DNA of 64,000 bases from Solwaraspora sp. WMMD791. Its GTDB lineage: Bacteria > Actinomycetota > Actinomycetes > Mycobacteriales > Micromonosporaceae. The position numbers and the translations under genes were made by a program. The notes under the pieces are model-generated. The model had not been told where the DNA came from and made no database searches. It worked only from the letters and a program-made list of their open reading frames with translations. The stretch covers positions 2,891,001-2,955,000 of the forward strand of contig NZ_CP120737.1 in assembly GCF_029581195.1 (NCBI RefSeq), in the 5' to 3' direction. Positions 54,300 through 62,737 of the stretch are shown here, in pieces. How positions within the stretch are numbered: position 1 is the first letter of the stretch; every line of letters starts with the position of its first letter.

Positions 54300-56909
54300 A
54301 TGAAAACGTCCGTCCTTGACGGGGACGTACGCGCGGCCGCGGACCGGATCGATCCCGAGCTGCGCGCGGCGATCGGGCGGATCGCCCGGATGCCGATACT
54401 CCTGGTTGCCTGCGACTACGACGGCACACTCGCGCCGATCGTCGAGGACCCGGCCAAGGCCGTGCCGCTGCCGGAGTCGGTCGCGGCGGTACGCGCGTTG
54501 GCCGCCCTGCCGCAGACCACCGTCGCGGTGGTCTCCAGCCGGGCGCTGCGTGACCTGGCCGCACTGTCGCGGCTGCCCAGCGAGGTCCACCTGGTCGGCA
54601 GCCACGGTTCCGAATTCGACATCGGCTTCGTCGAACGGCTCGCCCCCGAGCAGTTGCAGGTGCACTCCCAGCTCAAGCGGGAGCTGCGGCAGCTGATCAA
54701 GGACCGGCCGGGAATCCGGCTGGAGGTCAAACCGGCCAGCGTCGCGGTGCACACCCGGGGCGCAGACCCGCAGGTCGCCGCCGAGGTGGTCGACGCGGTC
54801 CGGGCCGGGCCGGCCAGCTGGCCCGACGTCACCGTGACCCAGGGCAAGGAGGTGGTCGAGCTGTCGGTGGTCGCCACCGACAAGGGCACCGCCCTGGACC
54901 AGATCCGGACCCAGACCTCCGCCAGCGCGGTGCTGTTCATCGGCGACTCGATCACCGACGAGAGCGCCTTCGCCAACCTGCACGGCCCGGACGTCGGGGT
55001 CAAGATCGGCGACGGCGAGACCCGGGCCGACTTCCGGGTGGCCGAACCGATCGACGCCGCCCGGCTGCTCGGCGTACTGCTGGAGACCCGGCGCAACTGG
55101 CTCTACGGCGAGCACGCCGTACCGATCGAGCGGCACTCGATGCTCGCCAACGGGCGCACCATCGCCCTGCTCACCCCGGACGCCCGGGTCACCTGGCTGT
55201 GCCACCCCCGGCCGGACTCTTCGGCGATCTTCGCCGACCTGCTCGGCGGGGCACCGGCCGGCCACTTCACCGTCGCCCCGGCCCGGGGCGGACTGCCGCT
55301 GGGGCAGCGCTACCGGCCCGGCACGATGACCGTGGAGACCCGCTGGTCAGGATTGACCGTCACGGACTGGCTCGACCTGCCCACCGCCGAGCCGGCCGTC
55401 GACGACACCGTCGTCCCCGGCGCCGACTCCACCCTGGTACGGGTGCTCACCGGCACCGGCCAGGCCCAGTTGGAGTTCGCGCCCCGGCCCGAGTTCGGTC
55501 AGGTCGCCGTCCAGTTGCAGCCGCTCGGCGACGGGCTGCTGGTGCTCGGCTCCAACGAGCCGGTCGCGCTCTACTCCCCCGGCGTGGAGTGGAAGGTCGT
55601 GGACGACGGCGGCCGGGAGACCGCCCGGGCCCTGGTCGACCTGGCCGCGCTCGGCGGGATGCTCACCATGGAGCTGCGGTTCGGCTCGCACAGCCTGGAG
55701 CACCACACCGTACCGGTCCAGCAGCGGCAGTCCGCCGCCGAGCAGCCCTGGCGGGACTGGGTCCGTGACCTGAAGCTGCCCAGCACCGGCCGGGAGCTGG
55801 TCACCCGCAGCGCGTTGACGCTGCGCGGGTTGTGCCACGAGGCGACCGGGTCGATCCTCGCCGCCGCGACCACCTCCCTTCCGGAGGAGCTCGGTGGGGT
55901 CCGCAACTGGGACTACCGCTACTGCTGGCTGCGCGACGCGGCGATGAGCGCCCGCGCGCTGGTCGACCTCGGCTCGCTGACCGAGGCCGAGGCGTTCCTG
56001 CGCTGGGTGGACGGCTGCGTGGAACGCACCGGCGGGCACCCGGAGCGGCTGCACCCGCTCTACACGGTCGAGGGTTTCGAGCTGGGTGCCGAGGCCGTCA
56101 TCGACACCCTGCCCGGCTACGCCGGTTCCCGCCCGGTCCGGGTCGGCAACCTGGCCAACCACCAGCTGCAGCTCGACGTGTTCGGTCCGATCGCCGACCT
56201 GCTCGCGGTGGTCGCCGACGCGCGCGGTTCCGTGCGCGACGACGAGTGGCGGGTGCTGGAGGCGATGGTGCAGGCGGTGGAGCGCCGCTGGCACGAGCCC
56301 GACCACGGCCTGTGGGAGGCGCGACTCGCCCCCCGGCACCACGTCTTCTCCAAGGTGATGTGCTGGATGACGGTGGACCGGGCGCTGCACATGGTGCGCC
56401 GCCACGGCGGTGGCGAACGGCCGGAGTGGGTCGAGCTGCGCGACCGGATCGGCCACAACGTGCTGGAGTACGGCTGGCACGAGAAGGCCGGCGCGTACAC
56501 GGTCGCCTACGGCGACGAGGAGATGGACGCCTCGTCGCTGTGGATCGGGCTGTCCGGGCTGCTGCCCGACGACGACCCCCGGTTCCTGGCCACCGTCCTC
56601 AAGGTCGAGGCCGACCTGCGCAGCGGCCCGGTCGTCTACCGCTACCGCTGGGACGACGGCCTGCCCGGCCGGGAGGGTGGATTCCACATCTGCACCGCCT
56701 GGCTGATCGAGGCCTACCTGCGGACCGGGCGGCGCAGCGACGCCGAGGAACTGTTCGAGCAGATGATCGACACCGCCGGTCCGACCGGCCTGCTGCCCGA
56801 GCAGTACGACCCGATGGCCGAGCGCGGACTGGGCAACCATCCGCAGGCGTACAGCCATCTGGGTCTGATCCGGTGCGCCCTGCTGCTGGACGACATGCTC
56901 AAGCTCTGA
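54300..56909 (+). CDS. otsB: trehalose-6-phosphate phosphatase fused to a GH15 glycoside hydrolase
   Basis: 869 residues. Residues about 1-255 form an OtsB HAD phosphatase: nucleophile motif CDYDGTLAPI (Asp39 and Asp41), VVSSRALRDLAAL, HLVGSHGSEFDIG, and the closing GDSITDESAF. Residues about 265-869 form a GH15 domain: an N-terminal beta-sandwich (HSMLANGRTIALLTPDARVT, then WLCHPRPDSSAIF) and the catalytic barrel with GGVRNWDYRYCWLRDAAMSA near 530-550, HPLYTVEGFELGAE and HPQAYSHLGLIRCALLLDDM. Related GH15 proteins include mycobacterial trehalases and glucoamylase-like enzymes. One polypeptide would carry both the last synthetic step for trehalose and a potential trehalose- or glucan-degrading activity. 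No frameshift or internal stop is seen. Confidence 0.93.
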   Translation: MKTSVLDGDVRAAADRIDPELRAAIGRIARMPILLVACDYDGTLAPIVEDPAKAVPLPESVAAVRALAALPQTTVAVVSSRALRDLAALSRLPSEVHLVGSHGSEFDIGFVERLAPEQLQVHSQLKRELRQLIKDRPGIRLEVKPASVAVHTRGADPQVAAEVVDAVRAGPASWPDVTVTQGKEVVELSVVATDKGTALDQIRTQTSASAVLFIGDSITDESAFANLHGPDVGVKIGDGETRADFRVAEPIDAARLLGVLLETRRNWLYGEHAVPIERHSMLANGRTIALLTPDARVTWLCHPRPDSSAIFADLLGGAPAGHFTVAPARGGLPLGQRYRPGTMTVETRWSGLTVTDWLDLPTAEPAVDDTVVPGADSTLVRVLTGTGQAQLEFAPRPEFGQVAVQLQPLGDGLLVLGSNEPVALYSPGVEWKVVDDGGRETARALVDLAALGGMLTMELRFGSHSLEHHTVPVQQRQSAAEQPWRDWVRDLKLPSTGRELVTRSALTLRGLCHEATGSILAAATTSLPEELGGVRNWDYRYCWLRDAAMSARALVDLGSLTEAEAFLRWVDGCVERTGGHPERLHPLYTVEGFELGAEAVIDTLPGYAGSRPVRVGNLANHQLQLDVFGPIADLLAVVADARGSVRDDEWRVLEAMVQAVERRWHEPDHGLWEARLAPRHHVFSKVMCWMTVDRALHMVRRHGGGERPEWVELRDRIGHNVLEYGWHEKAGAYTVAYGDEEMDASSLWIGLSGLLPDDDPRFLATVLKVEADLRSGPVVYRYRWDDGLPGREGGFHICTAWLIEAYLRTGRRSDAEELFEQMIDTAGPTGLLPEQYDPMAERGLGNHPQAYSHLGLIRCALLLDDMLKL

Positions 56910-56916
56910 CCAGTCC

Positions 56917-56953
56917 AGGTCCGGCGCGTCCGCCGTCGCGGCGCGCCGGACCT
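56917..56953. terminator. 12-bp hairpin after the otsA-otsB operon
   Basis: Bases 56917-56928 (AGGTCCGGCGCG) pair with 56942-56953 around a 13-base loop, 8 bases after the stop codon. This closes the two-gene operon. Confidence 0.8.
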
Positions 56954-57019
56954 GTCCCAGCACCGCACCTGTCCCAGCACCGCACCTGTCCCAGGGCCGG
57001 ACCTGTTTCCCAGGGCCGA
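56950..57019. repeat. about four tandem copies of a 17-bp unit
   Basis: ACCTGTCCCAGCACCGC repeats exactly at 56950-56966 and 56967-56983. Two decayed copies follow: ACCTGTCCCAGGGCCGG (56984-57000) and ACCTGTTTCCCAGGGCCGA (57001-57019). The array lies between convergent genes and is a likely slippage-prone variable-number tandem repeat. Confidence 0.85.
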
Positions 57020-57044
57020 ACTAGTCTTCGGCGCAGGACCGGCT

Positions 57045-58277
57045 TCAGCCGGCGTCCGGGCGCAGCGCGTGCACCACGTCGCCGACCACCACCACCGCCG
57101 GCGGCCGCAGCCCGGCGGCCGCGACGTCGCCGGCCACGCCGGCCAACGTGGACGTCAACGCCCGCTCGGCGCCGGTGGTCGCCTCCTGCACCACCGCCAC
57201 CGGGGTGTCCCCGTCCCGACCGTTGGTCAGCAACGTGTCGGCGATCACCGCCAGGTTCTTCAGCCCCATCAGGACCACCAGGGTGCCGCGCAGCCGGGCC
57301 AGTGCCGGCCAGTCCACCAGGGACAGCCGGTGCCCCGGCGGCAGGTGCCCGGAGACCACGGTGAACTCGTGGGCGACGCCGCGATGGGTCACCGGCACGC
57401 CGGCCGCGGCGGGCGCGGCGATCGAACTGGTCACCCCCGGCACCACGCAGACCGGCACGCCGGCCTCGACGCAGGCGAGCAGCTCCTCCCCGCCGCGACC
57501 GAAGACGTACGGGTCACCGCCCTTGAGTCGCACCACGGTCGCCCCGGTGCGGGCCCGGTCGACCAGGATCCGGTTGATCTCCTCCTGGGCGGCGGCCGGA
57601 CCGTACGGGATCTTCGCCGCGTCGATCAGCTCGACCCGGGCCGGCAACTCGTCGAGCAGCAGTCCGGGGACCAGCCGGTCGGCGACGACGACATCGGCCT
57701 CGGCGAGCAGCCGACGGCCCTTCACGGTGATCAGCTCGGGGTCGCCGGGGCCGGCACCGATCAGCACCACCCGGCCGGTGGCCGGCCCGGCGGTCGCCGG
57801 GGCCGGTGCCGGGTCGGCGACCGGGATACTGCCGTCGGCAAGCCGCTGAGCGATGGCGTCGCGGACCCGGACCGCCCGCTGCGGGTCGCCGCCACCGAGC
57901 ACCGCGACGGTCACCGGGCCGTGCCGGGTGACCGCCGGGGTCCAGGCAGTGGCCTCGGTGCGGTCGTCGGCGCGTACGCAGAACACCCGGCGTGGCTCGG
58001 CGGCGGCGCTCACCTCGGCGGCGGCCGCCGCGTCGTCCACGGCGACCTGGGCCAGCCAGACCCCGTCGAGGTCGGCCGGCTCGAACCGGCGCGGCCGCCA
58101 GTCCACCCGGCCGGCGGTCACCAGGCCGTGCAGCGTCGGGGTCAGTTCCGGTGACACCACGAGTACGTCGGCTCCGGCGTCCAGCAGCGCCGGGACCCGT
58201 CGGGTGGCGACGGTGCCGCCGCCGACCACCAGCACCCGGCGGCCGGCCAGGCGCAGCCCCAGGGGGTACAGGTTCAC
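57045..58277 (-). CDS. cobA: siroheme synthase-type fusion: precorrin-2 dehydrogenase + uroporphyrinogen-III methyltransferase
   Basis: 410 residues. Residues about 1-150 form the CysG N-terminal NAD-dependent dehydrogenase/chelatase part (RRVLVVGGGTVATRRVPALL, then VFCVRADDRTEATAWTPAVT). Residues about 165-405 form the SAM-dependent methyltransferase: VVLIGAGPGDPELITVKGRR, ATVVRLKGGDPYVFGRGGEE, VVPGVTSSIAAPAAAGVPVT. Together they convert uroporphyrinogen III to precorrin-2 and sirohydrochlorin, feeding siroheme and cobalamin. The start overlaps the cobT stop by 4 bases, placing it in the cobalamin operon; siroheme for nitrite or sulfite reductase is a second possible use. Confidence 0.93.
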   Translation of the reverse strand: MNLYPLGLRLAGRRVLVVGGGTVATRRVPALLDAGADVLVVSPELTPTLHGLVTAGRVDWRPRRFEPADLDGVWLAQVAVDDAAAAAEVSAAAEPRRVFCVRADDRTEATAWTPAVTRHGPVTVAVLGGGDPQRAVRVRDAIAQRLADGSIPVADPAPAPATAGPATGRVVLIGAGPGDPELITVKGRRLLAEADVVVADRLVPGLLLDELPARVELIDAAKIPYGPAAAQEEINRILVDRARTGATVVRLKGGDPYVFGRGGEELLACVEAGVPVCVVPGVTSSIAAPAAAGVPVTHRGVAHEFTVVSGHLPPGHRLSLVDWPALARLRGTLVVLMGLKNLAVIADTLLTNGRDGDTPVAVVQEATTGAERALTSTLAGVAGDVAAAGLRPPAVVVVGDVVHALRPDAG

Positions 58278-59323
58278 TTCTCGGAGACTCCCGCCGCGTC
58301 GAAGGTGGCCACCTCGTGCAGGACCCGGACCGCGCTGGCCACGATCGGCCAGGCGAGCAGGGCGCCGGTGCCCTCCCCCAGGCGCAGCCCCAGGTCGACC
58401 AGTGGCTGCAGGCCGAGGTGCCGCAGCCCTACCGTAGCGCCCGGCTCCACCGAACGATGCCCGGCGACCATCGCACCGGTGGCCGCGGGGGCGAGCGCCG
58501 CCGCCGCGAGCGCCGCCGCGACCGCGCTGACCCCGTCGACGATCACCGGGATCCGGCGGGCGGCGGCACCGAGGACGAAGCCGCTGAGCGCGGCGTGCTC
58601 CAGCCCGCCGATCGAGGCCAGGACGCCGATCGGGTCGGCCGGGTCGGGCCGGTGCCGGCGCAGCGCCGCCGCGACGACGGCGACCTTGTGCCGGTACGTC
58701 TCGTCGTCGACCCCGGTACCCCGGCCGGTGACCTCGGTGGCGTCGGCACCGGTGAACCCGGCGACCAGCGCGGCGGCGGCGGTGGTGTTGGCGATGCCCA
58801 TGTCGCCGGTGAGCAGCACCCGCGCACCGGCGGCGTGCAGGTCCGCCGCGACGCCCAGGCCGACGTCGATGGCGGCCCGGGCCTCGTCGACGGTCATCGC
58901 GGCACCGGCGGACAGGTCCGCCGTACCGGGCCGGATCCGGGCCTGGACCAGGCCGGGCGCCGACTCCAGCGCGGTGGCGACCCCGACGTCGACCACCGTC
59001 ACGCTCGCCCCGACCTGCCGGGCGAACGCGTTGACGACCGCGCCGCCGGCCAGGAAGTTGGCCACCATCTGGGCGGTGACCTCCTGCGGCCAGCCGGTGA
59101 CCCGCTGGCGGTGCACACCGTGGTCGGCGGCGAAGATCGCCACCGCGCCCGGTTCGGGCAGCGGCGGTGGACAGGCACCGGCGAGCCCGGCCAGGCGCAC
59201 CGACAGCTCCTCCAGTACGCCGAGTGAGCCGGCGGGTTTGGTCAGCCGGGCGTGCAGCGCCCGGGCCTGCGCCATCGCGTCGTCGTCGAGTGGTCGGATC
59301 GCGGCCAGGGCCGTGTCGAGCAT
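58274..59323 (-). CDS. cobT: nicotinate-nucleotide-dimethylbenzimidazole phosphoribosyltransferase
   Basis: 349 residues from MLDTALAAIRPLDDDAMAQA. CobT motifs: TKPAGSLGVLEELSVRLAGL, AIFAADHGVHRQRVTGWPQE, GDMGIANTTAAAALVAGFTG, then VTGRGTGVDDETYRHKVAVV and the catalytic-Glu region RLGEGTGALLAWPIVASAV. It attaches ribose phosphate to the lower-ligand base for cobalamin assembly. Coupled to the upstream cobC-like gene (TGATG overlap) and to the downstream cobA-type gene (ATGA overlap). The longer upstream frame is read-through. Confidence 0.95.
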   Translation of the reverse strand: MLDTALAAIRPLDDDAMAQARALHARLTKPAGSLGVLEELSVRLAGLAGACPPPLPEPGAVAIFAADHGVHRQRVTGWPQEVTAQMVANFLAGGAVVNAFARQVGASVTVVDVGVATALESAPGLVQARIRPGTADLSAGAAMTVDEARAAIDVGLGVAADLHAAGARVLLTGDMGIANTTAAAALVAGFTGADATEVTGRGTGVDDETYRHKVAVVAAALRRHRPDPADPIGVLASIGGLEHAALSGFVLGAAARRIPVIVDGVSAVAAALAAAALAPAATGAMVAGHRSVEPGATVGLRHLGLQPLVDLGLRLGEGTGALLAWPIVASAVRVLHEVATFDAAGVSEK

Positions 59324-60456
59324 CAGTCCTCCAGGGTCGCGCGCAGCACGCGGACGAACGCGTCGGTGGTGGCAGTGTCCCGTACCGCCACCCGCAGCCA
59401 GTCGGGGCCCAGTCCGGGGAAGGTGTCGCCCCGGCGTACCGCCCAGCCCTGCTGGCGCAACCGGCGGCGGACCTGGTCGGCGCCGACGAGATGGAGCAGG
59501 ACGAAGGCGCTGGCCGGGGTGCCGGCGACGGTGACGCCGGGCAGTTCCCGCAGCCGGCGGAGCAGATGGCCGCGGTCGGCGGCGAGCGCGGCGGCGTACC
59601 GGCGTTCGGCCCCGACCGCCCGGCGGCTGGCGCAGATCTCGGCGGCGACCAGGGCCGGGGTGGCGACCGGCCACAGCGGCGCGACCGCCGCCAGCCGGGC
59701 CAGCAGCCCGGCCGGGCCGAGCAGGTAGCCGATGCGCAGCCCGGCCAGCGCCCAGGTCTTGGTGAGGCTGCGGACCACCACCAGGCCGGGCAGGTCGCGG
59801 CGGTCGGCCAGCGACTGTGGTTCGCCCGGTACGCCGGCCGCGCAGGTGGTGTCGGCGAAGGCCTCGTCGACGACGACGGTCCGGCCGGGCCGGGTGAGGG
59901 CGGCGATCGTGTCGGCGGGGTGCAGCACCGACGTCGGGTTGGTCGGGTTGCCGATGAAGACCAGGTCGGCGTCGGCAGGGATCTGCCTCGGGTCGAGGGT
60001 GAAGCCGGTGTCGGCGCGTAGCAGCACCCGGTCGACCCGGTGTCCGGCGGCGCGCAGGGCGGCCTCCGGTTCGGTGAACTGCGGGTGCACGACCACCGGA
60101 CGGCGGGCGTCGCGCAGTGCCTGGGCGAGCAGCACGAAGCCCTGGGCGGCGCCGGCGGTGAGCAGGACCTCGTCGGGCGGGCGGGCGTGCCGGGCGGCGA
60201 CGGCGGCGCGGGCGGGGCGTTGGTCGGGGTAGCGGGCCAGGTCGTCGAGGCTGGCCCGGACCGGTTCGAGCAGCCAGTGGGGTGCCTCGCCGACGCGGAC
60301 GTTGACCGCGAGGTCGACCAGGCCGGGGGTGGCGTCGACGTCGCCGTGGTGCCCCAGGTCGTACTCGGGTGGTTGGCCGGACCCGGTCGGCTGGTCGCGC
60401 TCGGGTGGCTGGCCGTCCCCCGATGTCCGATCCGACTGCTGCATGACGGGGATCAT
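59323..60456 (-). CDS. cobC: CobC-like PLP-dependent aminotransferase (L-threonine-phosphate decarboxylase type)
   Basis: 377 residues from MIPVMQQSDRTSGDGQPPER, with an alternative ATG at codon 5. A polar Pro/Gln/Gly linker covers about residues 8-40. The aminotransferase fold follows: VNVRVGEAPHWLLEPVRASL, TAGAAQGFVLLAQAL, FIGNPTNPTSVLHPADT, and the PLP Lys in RSLTKTWALAGLRIGYLLGP. In cobalamin clusters this family (like Rv2231c/CobC) makes aminopropanol phosphate or, in its HisC-like relatives, acts on histidinol phosphate. Context with cobT and cobA favours the cobalamin role; the symbol is provisional. Confidence 0.85.
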   Translation of the reverse strand: MIPVMQQSDRTSGDGQPPERDQPTGSGQPPEYDLGHHGDVDATPGLVDLAVNVRVGEAPHWLLEPVRASLDDLARYPDQRPARAAVAARHARPPDEVLLTAGAAQGFVLLAQALRDARRPVVVHPQFTEPEAALRAAGHRVDRVLLRADTGFTLDPRQIPADADLVFIGNPTNPTSVLHPADTIAALTRPGRTVVVDEAFADTTCAAGVPGEPQSLADRRDLPGLVVVRSLTKTWALAGLRIGYLLGPAGLLARLAAVAPLWPVATPALVAAEICASRRAVGAERRYAAALAADRGHLLRRLRELPGVTVAGTPASAFVLLHLVGADQVRRRLRQQGWAVRRGDTFPGLGPDWLRVAVRDTATTDAFVRVLRATLED

Positions 60457-60568
60457 GCCCGCCCGGAGGGGGTGAAATCGACGAAGGGTGACGCTTGTGA
60501 CACGATTCGTCTTATGGTTTTAATCCTTTTAGACATGTTTTGCGGCTGTCCGGCCTACGTTTGAGTTC

Positions 60569-62737
60569 GTGAGCAAGCGCAGCCGAAACCCCGCCCGCCG
60601 TGGCCGCCTCGTCCAGTTGCTCCGCGCCGGTCTGATCGCCGGCGTCGTGGTCGCCGCCGCCGCCTACCCGATGGCCGCAGTCGCCGGCCTCACCGTCATC
60701 GCCAGCACCAGGGCCATCGAACAGGTCCCGGAGAAGCTGCGCGACATCGATCCGGCCCAGACCTCCTACGTGTACGCGGCGGACGGCCGGACCCTGGTGA
60801 CGATGTTCTACGAGGAGCACCGCAAGTACGTCCCGCTGACCGAGATGTCGCCCTTCATCCAGCAGGCGATCGTCGCCTCCGAGGACGTCCGGTTCTACCA
60901 GCACAACGGCGTCGACCCCAAGGGTGTCGCCCGCGCGTTCGTGGCCAACTCCCAGGCCGGCGGGGTGTCCCAGGGCGGCTCCACGCTGACCATGCAGTAC
61001 GTCCGGCTCGCCCTGCAGGAGACCGCGGAGACACCGCTGGAACTGCAGGCGGCGACCGCCCAGACCCCGGGCCGCAAGATCCGCGAGATCCGGATCGCGA
61101 TGGAGCTGGAGAAGCAGCTGTCCAAGCCGGAGATCCTGGAGCGTTACCTCAACGCCGCCTACTTCGGCCACCGGGCGTACGGCATCTACGCGGCCGCGGA
61201 GATCTTCTTCTCCAAACACCCCCGGGAACTCAGCGCCAGCGAGGCGGCGCTCATCGCAGGCCTGGTCAAGGCGCCGTCGGAGTACGACCCGGCCACCTCG
61301 GACCAGGCCGCCGCGACTGAACGCCGCAACTACGTCATCGACCGGATGGCGGCGCTGGGCTATCTGGCCCCCGCCGCCGCCGCGCGGTCCAAGGCCGAAC
61401 CCATCCAGCTCAACCTGAGTACGCCACCCAACGAGTGTGTCTCGGTGCCGGCCGAGCACAACGACTGGGGCTTCTTCTGCGACTACCTGAAGTCCTGGTG
61501 GATGGGGCAGAAGGCGTTCGGCGACAGCCCGTCGGAGCGGCTGTCCAACCTGCGCACCGGCGGGTACCGGATCGTCACCAGCCTCGACCCGACCACCCAG
61601 AAGGCCGCCCAGGACCAGGTGACGTCCCGGGAGTCGATCGGCAGCCCGTTCGCCCACGGGCTGGTCGCCGTCGAGCCCGGCACCGGCCACGTCAAGGCGA
61701 TGGCGATCAACCGGGTCTACTCGCTCGACCAGACCGACAACGGCGGGCACTCCAACCCCACCCTGCGCAGCAAAGGGGTCAAGGGCAACTATCCGAACAC
61801 GGTGACCCCGCTGCTCGGCGGCGGCGACCTGCCCGGGTACCAGGCCGGGTCGACGTTCAAGATGTTCACCATGCTGGCCGCGCTGGACGCCGGCATGCCG
61901 CTGCGCTCCGGGTTCAACGCCCCGCACCGGATCAACTCCATCTACGACGGCGGCGAAGGCACCAGCAGCTGCGGCGGCCGGTGGTGCCCGAGCAACGCCT
62001 CCGGCGCGATGGCCGGCTACCACTACATGTGGTCCGCCTTCGGCAAGTCGGTCAACACCTACTTCGTGTGGCTGCTGCAGCAGGTCGGCGCCGAGAAGGC
62101 GGTACAGATGGCCGAACGGCTCGGGCTGCGCTGGCGCACCGACGTCGACAAGCGCAACGCCTCCCCCGAGCACGCCAGCAAATGGGGCGCGTTCACCCTC
62201 GGCGTGTCCGACGTGACGCCGCTGGAGATGGCGAACGCCTACGCCACCATCGCCGCCGACGGCAGTCACTGCGAGGACTCCCCGGTGCTGTCGGTGGAGA
62301 ACCCGGACGGCAGCCCGGTCACCTACCGGACGTTGACCGGGGTCGAGGTCGAGGTGGCCACCCCGCGCTGCCACGCGGCGTTCTCACCGGACGTGGCCCG
62401 GGCCGCCACCGACGCCGCCCGATGCCCGGTCGGCGACCGGCCCGCCGCCGGCGGCTGCGGCGGCTGGTCCACCGCCGACGGCGTGGCCAAGGCGGTCGGC
62501 CGGCCGGTCGCCGGCAAGACGGGCACCACCGACAGCACCCGGTCGGCCTGGTTCACCGGCTACACCCCGGACCTCGCGGTGGCCAGCTTCATCGCCGATC
62601 CGGACAACCCGTTCAACGCCGTCGGCGACTGGCAGTCCCAGAAGCCGGTGGACACGGCGGCCGGCACCCTGAAGAACGCGCTCAAGGACCGACCGGTACG
62701 CCAGTTCGCGCCACCGTCAGCCGAGATCATCGGCTGA
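60569..62737 (+). CDS. class A penicillin-binding protein (GT51 + transpeptidase)
   Basis: 722 residues from GTG 60569. One N-terminal helix (about 20-45). The GT51 glycosyltransferase has Glu105 in VASEDVRFYQHNGVDPKG, GGSTLTMQYVRLAL, and RKIREIRIAMELEKQLSK. The transpeptidase has S-x-x-K in GSTFKMFTMLAALD (about 428), S-x-N in GKSVNTYFVWLL and K-T-G in AGKTGTTDSTRSAWFTGYTP (about 649). It polymerises and crosslinks peptidoglycan. It stands on the opposite strand within the cobalamin genes and its end overlaps the cobB-like gene by 21 bases. The leader (60481-60568) is AT-rich for this genome. Confidence 0.95.
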   Translation: MSKRSRNPARRGRLVQLLRAGLIAGVVVAAAAYPMAAVAGLTVIASTRAIEQVPEKLRDIDPAQTSYVYAADGRTLVTMFYEEHRKYVPLTEMSPFIQQAIVASEDVRFYQHNGVDPKGVARAFVANSQAGGVSQGGSTLTMQYVRLALQETAETPLELQAATAQTPGRKIREIRIAMELEKQLSKPEILERYLNAAYFGHRAYGIYAAAEIFFSKHPRELSASEAALIAGLVKAPSEYDPATSDQAAATERRNYVIDRMAALGYLAPAAAARSKAEPIQLNLSTPPNECVSVPAEHNDWGFFCDYLKSWWMGQKAFGDSPSERLSNLRTGGYRIVTSLDPTTQKAAQDQVTSRESIGSPFAHGLVAVEPGTGHVKAMAINRVYSLDQTDNGGHSNPTLRSKGVKGNYPNTVTPLLGGGDLPGYQAGSTFKMFTMLAALDAGMPLRSGFNAPHRINSIYDGGEGTSSCGGRWCPSNASGAMAGYHYMWSAFGKSVNTYFVWLLQQVGAEKAVQMAERLGLRWRTDVDKRNASPEHASKWGAFTLGVSDVTPLEMANAYATIAADGSHCEDSPVLSVENPDGSPVTYRTLTGVEVEVATPRCHAAFSPDVARAATDAARCPVGDRPAAGGCGGWSTADGVAKAVGRPVAGKTGTTDSTRSAWFTGYTPDLAVASFIADPDNPFNAVGDWQSQKPVDTAAGTLKNALKDRPVRQFAPPSAEIIG

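Noticed and set aside
60481-60568. A sigma-70-like promoter for the PBP gene in the AT-rich leader
   Set aside because: TTGTGA is present but no -10 box at acceptable spacing could be found, so only the AT-rich leader is noted.
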